The notes under the pieces: model-generated
The model's input: the letters and a program-made list of their open reading frames with translations, nothing else
Databases searched by the model: none
Told to the model about the DNA's origin: nothing
Position numbers and translations under genes: made by a program
DNA from: JAJKJG01 sp036389455
Lineage (GTDB): Bacteria > Pseudomonadota > Alphaproteobacteria > Rhizobiales > Beijerinckiaceae
Length of the DNA: 64,000 nucleotides
Direction: 5' to 3'
Assembly: GCA_036389455.1 (NCBI GenBank)
Contig: DASVPW010000162.1
Location: forward strand, 1-64,000
Shown: positions 60,658 through 64,000 of the stretch, in pieces
How positions within the stretch are numbered: the first letter of the stretch is position 1
Layout of the letters: every line of letters begins with the position of its first letter

Positions 60658-61107
60658 ATGAGAACCGAGACCGCCGGCATCACCCGGGCGAACCAAGGCC
60701 TAGAGGGCATCGTCTGGAACATCCTGGGGCAGACCTACGTGCCGAAGAGCCTGACCGAGAGCTCCTTCTCGTGGCACGCGACCTTCCCGCCCGACACCTT
60801 CGTGCCGCCGCACGTCCACCCGACCCAGGACGAGTACCTCTACATCCTCGAGGGCCGCCTCGACTTCTGGCTCGAGGGCGAGGAGACCTCGGCGAGCCCG
60901 GGGGATCTCGTGCGGCTCCCGATGGGCAAGGCGCACGGCATCTTCAACAAGTCGGGCGCGACCGCGAAGTGCCTGTTCTGGGTCTCGCCGACGCGCAGGC
61001 TGTACGACCTGTTCTGGGGCATCCACAACCTCTCGCCGCAGACGCCCGAGGCCGTGGTCGCGCTCTCGGCGCAGCACGAGGTCGAGTTCCTGCCGCCGCC
61101 GGCTTAA
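60658..61107 (+). CDS. Small cupin-domain protein
   Basis: A 149-residue single-cupin protein. Motif 1 is PPHVHPTQDEYLYILEG, with two His and one Glu as metal ligands, and motif 2 GDLVRLPMGKAHGIFN provides the third His. Ribosome-binding site AAAGGGAGAG lies upstream. It follows the importer's last ATPase in the same direction and is convergent with the FAD monooxygenase. It may be a ring-cleaving or isomerising enzyme, or a sensor; single cupins are too varied to say. Confidence 0.8.
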   Translation: MRTETAGITRANQGLEGIVWNILGQTYVPKSLTESSFSWHATFPPDTFVPPHVHPTQDEYLYILEGRLDFWLEGEETSASPGDLVRLPMGKAHGIFNKSGATAKCLFWVSPTRRLYDLFWGIHNLSPQTPEAVVALSAQHEVEFLPPPA

Positions 61108-61109
61108 AT

Positions 61110-61216
61110 CCCCTCTCCCGCTTGCGGGAGAGGGTTAGGGTGAGGGGAGTAGGGCCACGCTGGCCCTCACCCGGTCGGCTTCGCCGACTCGACCTCTCCC
61201 GCTTCGCGGGAGAGGT
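61110..61216. repeat. Family B two-hairpin repeat between convergent genes
   Basis: CCCTCTCCCGC-TT-GCGGGAGAGGG at the left (about 61111-61134) and CCTCTCCCGC-TTC-GCGGGAGAGG at the right (about 61193-61215), with GGGTGAGGGG/CCCTCACCC and GGTCGGCTTCGCCGAC between. It fills the gap between the cupin and FAD monooxygenase genes and should serve as a shared 3' end. Confidence 0.85.
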
Positions 61217-61219
61217 GGA

Positions 61220-62458
61220 TCACGCCGCCTTCACCTGCTCCTTGGCGAAGCCCGCCTTTTGCGCATAGCCGCGCACGATCGCCTCGCGCTCGGCGAAGGG
61301 CAGCACCGCCTCGATGTCGGAAAAGCCCTCGGGGGCGAGGGCCTCGACGGCGTCGATGACGCCCTCGGGGCCGCCCTTGCGGTTCGAGCGCACGATCTCG
61401 GCGGTCTTCGGCAGGCGCTCGGCCTCATAAGAGTAGAGCGCCGCCATGGGGCTCTCGGCGCGGGCGAGCTCGTCCGCGAGGCAGCGGGCGTCGAGGATCG
61501 CCTGGCTCGCGCCGTTCGAGCCGACCGGGTACATCGGGTGCGCGGCGTCGCCGAGGAGCGTGACGCGCCCGTGCGACCAGCGCGGCAGCGGATCGCGGTC
61601 GCACATGGGGTACTCCCAGAACTCCGGCGTCGCGGCGATCAGCGCCTGCACGTCGACGTGCGGGATCGAGAAGCGCTGGACGTGCGGCATCAGCTCGTCG
61701 CGGCGCCCCGGGCGCGACCAGTCCTCCTTGCGCGGCGGCGCGCCCCCCTCCCCCACTCGCGCGACGACGGCCCAGTTGGTGAGCTTTCGGTCCGGCCGCG
61801 AGCCCTCGGCGATGGGATAGACCACCATCTTGGCCGAGAGCCCGCCGGCGACGATCATCGAGCGGCCGGTGAGGAAGGCCGGCCACTCGGCCGCGCCGCG
61901 CCACAGCATGAGCCCGTTCCAGCACGGCGGGCCTTCGCCGGGGAAGAGCGCGGAGCGCACCGTCGAGTGGATGCCGTCGGCGCCGATCAGCACGTCGCCC
62001 CGTGCGGTCGCGACGTGCGAGCCCGCGCGGTCGAAGAACCAGGCCGTGACGCCGCCCTCGTCCTGGCGGAAGCTGCCGAGCCGGCAGCCGGTCCGCACGG
62101 CGCCGTCCCCAAGCCGTTCGCGGACCGCGTCGCGGATCACTCCCTGCAGGCGCCCGCGGTGGATCGAGAACTGCGGCACCTCGTAGCCGGCGTCGAGGCC
62201 GCGCGGCTCGCGCCAGATCTCCTGGCCGAGGCGGTTGAGGTAGAAGAGCTCGTAGGTGCGCACCGCGACGGCGTCGAGGCGCTCGAGGAGCCCGAGGCGC
62301 TTCAGCTCGGCGATGGCGTGCGGGAGCGTGTTGATGCCGACCCCGAGCTCGCGGATGTCCAGGGCCTGCTCGTAGACCTCGCACGGGATACCCCGGTCGT
62401 GCAGCATCAGCGCGGTCACGAGCCCGCCGATCCCCCCGCCGGCCACGATGGCTTTCAT
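61220..62458 (-). CDS. FAD-dependent aromatic monooxygenase (PHBH-fold, PhzS-like)
   Basis: A 412-residue flavin monooxygenase. GGGIGG at 8-13 binds FAD; the DG motif lies in VLIGADGIHSTVR, and GDAAHPMYPVGSNGASQAI binds the flavin phosphate and ring. The sequence FYLNRLGQEIWREPRGL and the length resemble PhzS/5-methylphenazine-carboxylate-type hydroxylases. It starts 4 nt after the stop of the upstream bifunctional monooxygenase gene, so it is part of the same leftward operon. The substrate is likely an aromatic ring intermediate. Confidence 0.87.
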   Translation of the reverse strand: MKAIVAGGGIGGLVTALMLHDRGIPCEVYEQALDIRELGVGINTLPHAIAELKRLGLLERLDAVAVRTYELFYLNRLGQEIWREPRGLDAGYEVPQFSIHRGRLQGVIRDAVRERLGDGAVRTGCRLGSFRQDEGGVTAWFFDRAGSHVATARGDVLIGADGIHSTVRSALFPGEGPPCWNGLMLWRGAAEWPAFLTGRSMIVAGGLSAKMVVYPIAEGSRPDRKLTNWAVVARVGEGGAPPRKEDWSRPGRRDELMPHVQRFSIPHVDVQALIAATPEFWEYPMCDRDPLPRWSHGRVTLLGDAAHPMYPVGSNGASQAILDARCLADELARAESPMAALYSYEAERLPKTAEIVRSNRKGGPEGVIDAVEALAPEGFSDIEAVLPFAEREAIVRGYAQKAGFAKEQVKAA

Positions 62459-62462
62459 CGGT

Positions 62463-64000
62463 TCACTCCGCCGCCATCTTCCGCTGTGCCTCCCGCTCGG
62501 CCTTGAGCTCGGCCCGCGTCTTCGGCTTCGCGCGCAGGCGCAGGTCCTCCATGTCGGCGCGGTCGCGCACGGCGTTGCGGAAGGCCTGGTCCTTGCCCGG
62601 CTGGTACTGCGGCGGGCAGTGGATCGAAGGCGCGCCGTACCAGGCCGCGGCCTTCAGGGTGAAGAACGGGTCGACGAGGTGCGGGCGCCCGAGCGCCACG
62701 AGGTCGGCGCGGCCGGCCGCGAGGATCGTGTTGACCTGGTCGGCGGTGGTGACGGCGCCGACGCACATCGTCGCGACATGCGCCTCGTTGCGAATCTGGT
62801 CGGCGAACGGGGTCTGGAACATGCGCCCGTAGATCGGCCGCGCGTCGCGCACCGTCTGACCGGTCGAGACGTCGACGAGGTCGACGCCGGCTTCCGCGAA
62901 GGCGCGGGCGACCGCGACGGACTCCTCGGCCGTCAGCCCGCCTTCGGCCCAATCGGTCGCCGAGATGCGCACCGACATCGGCTTCTCCTTCGGCCACGCC
63001 TCGCGCATCGCGGAAAAAACCTCGAGGGGGAAGCGCAGCCGGTTCTCGAGCGGCCCGCCGTAGTTGTCCGTGCGGCGGTTCGTCAGCGGCGAGATGAAGC
63101 TCGCGAAGAGGTAGCCGTGGGCGCAGTGCAGCTCGAGCATGTCGAAGCCGGCGCGCGCGCCCCGCTCGGTCGCTGCGACGAGCTCGGCCTTGATGCGCTC
63201 CATCCCGGCGCGGTCGAGCTCGCGCGGCACCTGGCTGTCCGGGAAGTACGGGATCGGCGACGCGGAGCAGACCTCCCAGGCGTCCGCTTCGAGGGGGCGG
63301 TCCATGCCCTCCCACATGAGCTTCGTCGCCCCCTTGCGGCCCGAGTGCCCGAGCTGGAGGCAGAACTTCGCGGCGGAGTTCGCGTGCACGAAGTCGACGA
63401 TCTTCTTCCACGCCCGCTCCTGCTCGTCGTTCCACAGGCCCGTGCAGCCGAGCGTGATGCGGGCTTCCGGCGACGGACAGGTCATCTCGGTGAACATCAG
63501 CGCCGCGCCGCCGATCGCGCGCGAGCCGTAGTGCACGAGGTGGAAGTCCTGCGGCACGCCGTCGACCGCCGAGTACATGTCCATGGGCGACATCACGACC
63601 CGGTTCGGCAGCACCATGTCCCGCAGCCGCAGGGGCTGGAACATCGGCACCATCGGCTGATCGACGTCCACGTCGAAGCCGCGTGCCCGGACCTGACGGG
63701 CGAAGTGCCGGTCGACCTTGTCCACGAACTCGGGGGCCCGAAGACGCAGGTTGTCGTAGGTGATGGCCTTCGCCCGCGTCATCACCCCGAAGGCGAACTG
63801 CACCGGGTCGAAATCCCAGAACCGGTCGACGTGCTCGAACCACACCAGCGACACGTCGGCGGCGTGCTGCGTCTTCTCGACCTCCTCGCGCCGCGCCGCC
63901 TCGAAGAGCGCGAGCGCGCCCGCGACGGTCGGCTGCGCCTTCAGCGCCTCGTAGAGGGCGATCGCGTCCTCCATGGCGAGCTTCGTGCCGGAGCCGATCG
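62463..64000 (-). CDS. Salicylyl-CoA 5-hydroxylase / 2-aminobenzoyl-CoA monooxygenase-reductase family (partial)
   Basis: C-terminal 512 residues of a bifunctional flavoenzyme whose start is beyond the right edge. The visible N-terminal part (IGSGTKLAMEDAIALYEAL, then DFDPVQFAFGVMTRAKAITYDNLRLR) is the end of the FAD monooxygenase domain. The rest (from about residue 125 of the visible protein) is an old-yellow-enzyme-type FMN reductase with MFQPLRLRDMVLPNRVVMSPM, ELHCAHGYL and VALGRPHLVDP. This two-domain layout is specific to salicylyl-CoA 5-hydroxylase and 2-aminobenzoyl-CoA monooxygenase/reductase. Substrate choice between the two cannot be made from this part. Confidence 0.87.
   Translation of the reverse strand, partial: IGSGTKLAMEDAIALYEALKAQPTVAGALALFEAARREEVEKTQHAADVSLVWFEHVDRFWDFDPVQFAFGVMTRAKAITYDNLRLRAPEFVDKVDRHFARQVRARGFDVDVDQPMVPMFQPLRLRDMVLPNRVVMSPMDMYSAVDGVPQDFHLVHYGSRAIGGAALMFTEMTCPSPEARITLGCTGLWNDEQERAWKKIVDFVHANSAAKFCLQLGHSGRKGATKLMWEGMDRPLEADAWEVCSASPIPYFPDSQVPRELDRAGMERIKAELVAATERGARAGFDMLELHCAHGYLFASFISPLTNRRTDNYGGPLENRLRFPLEVFSAMREAWPKEKPMSVRISATDWAEGGLTAEESVAVARAFAEAGVDLVDVSTGQTVRDARPIYGRMFQTPFADQIRNEAHVATMCVGAVTTADQVNTILAAGRADLVALGRPHLVDPFFTLKAAAWYGAPSIHCPPQYQPGKDQAFRNAVRDRADMEDLRLRAKPKTRAELKAEREAQRKMAAE

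Overview
The window is very GC-rich DNA (about 70% by eye) with tightly packed, often overlapping genes on both strands. The bifunctional IolC layout, the peptide/opine and branched-chain ABC operons, the aerobic aromatic-CoA cluster and several families of dispersed palindromic repeats typical of rhizobia-like genomes suggest an alphaproteobacterium, probably Hyphomicrobiales. No rRNA, tRNA, CRISPR array, insertion sequence or phage gene was recognised. The window looks chromosomal and is cut through a gene at each end.

Layout. 1-4076: inositol catabolism (iolC cut by the left edge, an SDR, iolG, an inositol-monophosphatase relative). 4153-8131: a glycerol-3-phosphate operon read leftward (DeoR/GlpR-type regulator, HAD hydrolase, glpD, gph). 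8249-10675: a DUF2293 protein, a CoA-binding protein and prfC. 10785-16509: a complete five-gene dipeptide-type ABC importer, divergent from an ArgE-type deacylase. 17935-24240: an Lrp-like ligand-binding protein, an alpha/beta hydrolase, a type III asparaginase, otnI-otnK, an acyl-CoA dehydrogenase and an SDR. 24334-30056: a SIMPL protein, then three leftward genes encoding a membrane/[2Fe-2S]/adenylate-cyclase fusion, a stand-alone cyclic-nucleotide-binding protein and a 936-residue ABC-exporter-like protein whose ATPase motifs are all degenerate. 30197-35816: divergent from that module, four glycosyltransferase genes, the last fused to a polysaccharide-deacetylase-like domain. 35894-42044: a second peptide/opine-type ABC importer. 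42165-49634: a Tat-exported metallo-hydrolase, a DEAD-box helicase, an MFS transporter, an FAD/Rieske oxidoreductase and glpK. 49666-64000: an aromatic-acid region. It has a seven-gene overlapping operon (SDR, MarR, enoyl-CoA hydratase, acyl-CoA dehydrogenase, CoA ligase, thioesterase, RidA), a divergent branched-chain-type ABC importer with a cupin, and at the right edge an FAD monooxygenase and the C-terminal part of a salicylyl-CoA/2-aminobenzoyl-CoA monooxygenase-reductase.

How it works together. The right-hand region reads as uptake, CoA activation, dearomatisation and beta-oxidation of a benzoate derivative. 2-Aminobenzoate is the best guess, because RidA would suit enamine/imine intermediates. 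An 18-bp AT-rich palindrome between the two divergent operons is a strong candidate for the MarR operator. glpK lies about 40 kb from glpD and its regulator.

The most unusual item is the cyclase/cNMP-binding/pseudo-ABC module facing the glycosyltransferase cluster. It could be a cAMP-linked system that controls an envelope glycan. A second theme is dispersed palindromic repeats that are read in frame as protein sequence or sit inside operons.
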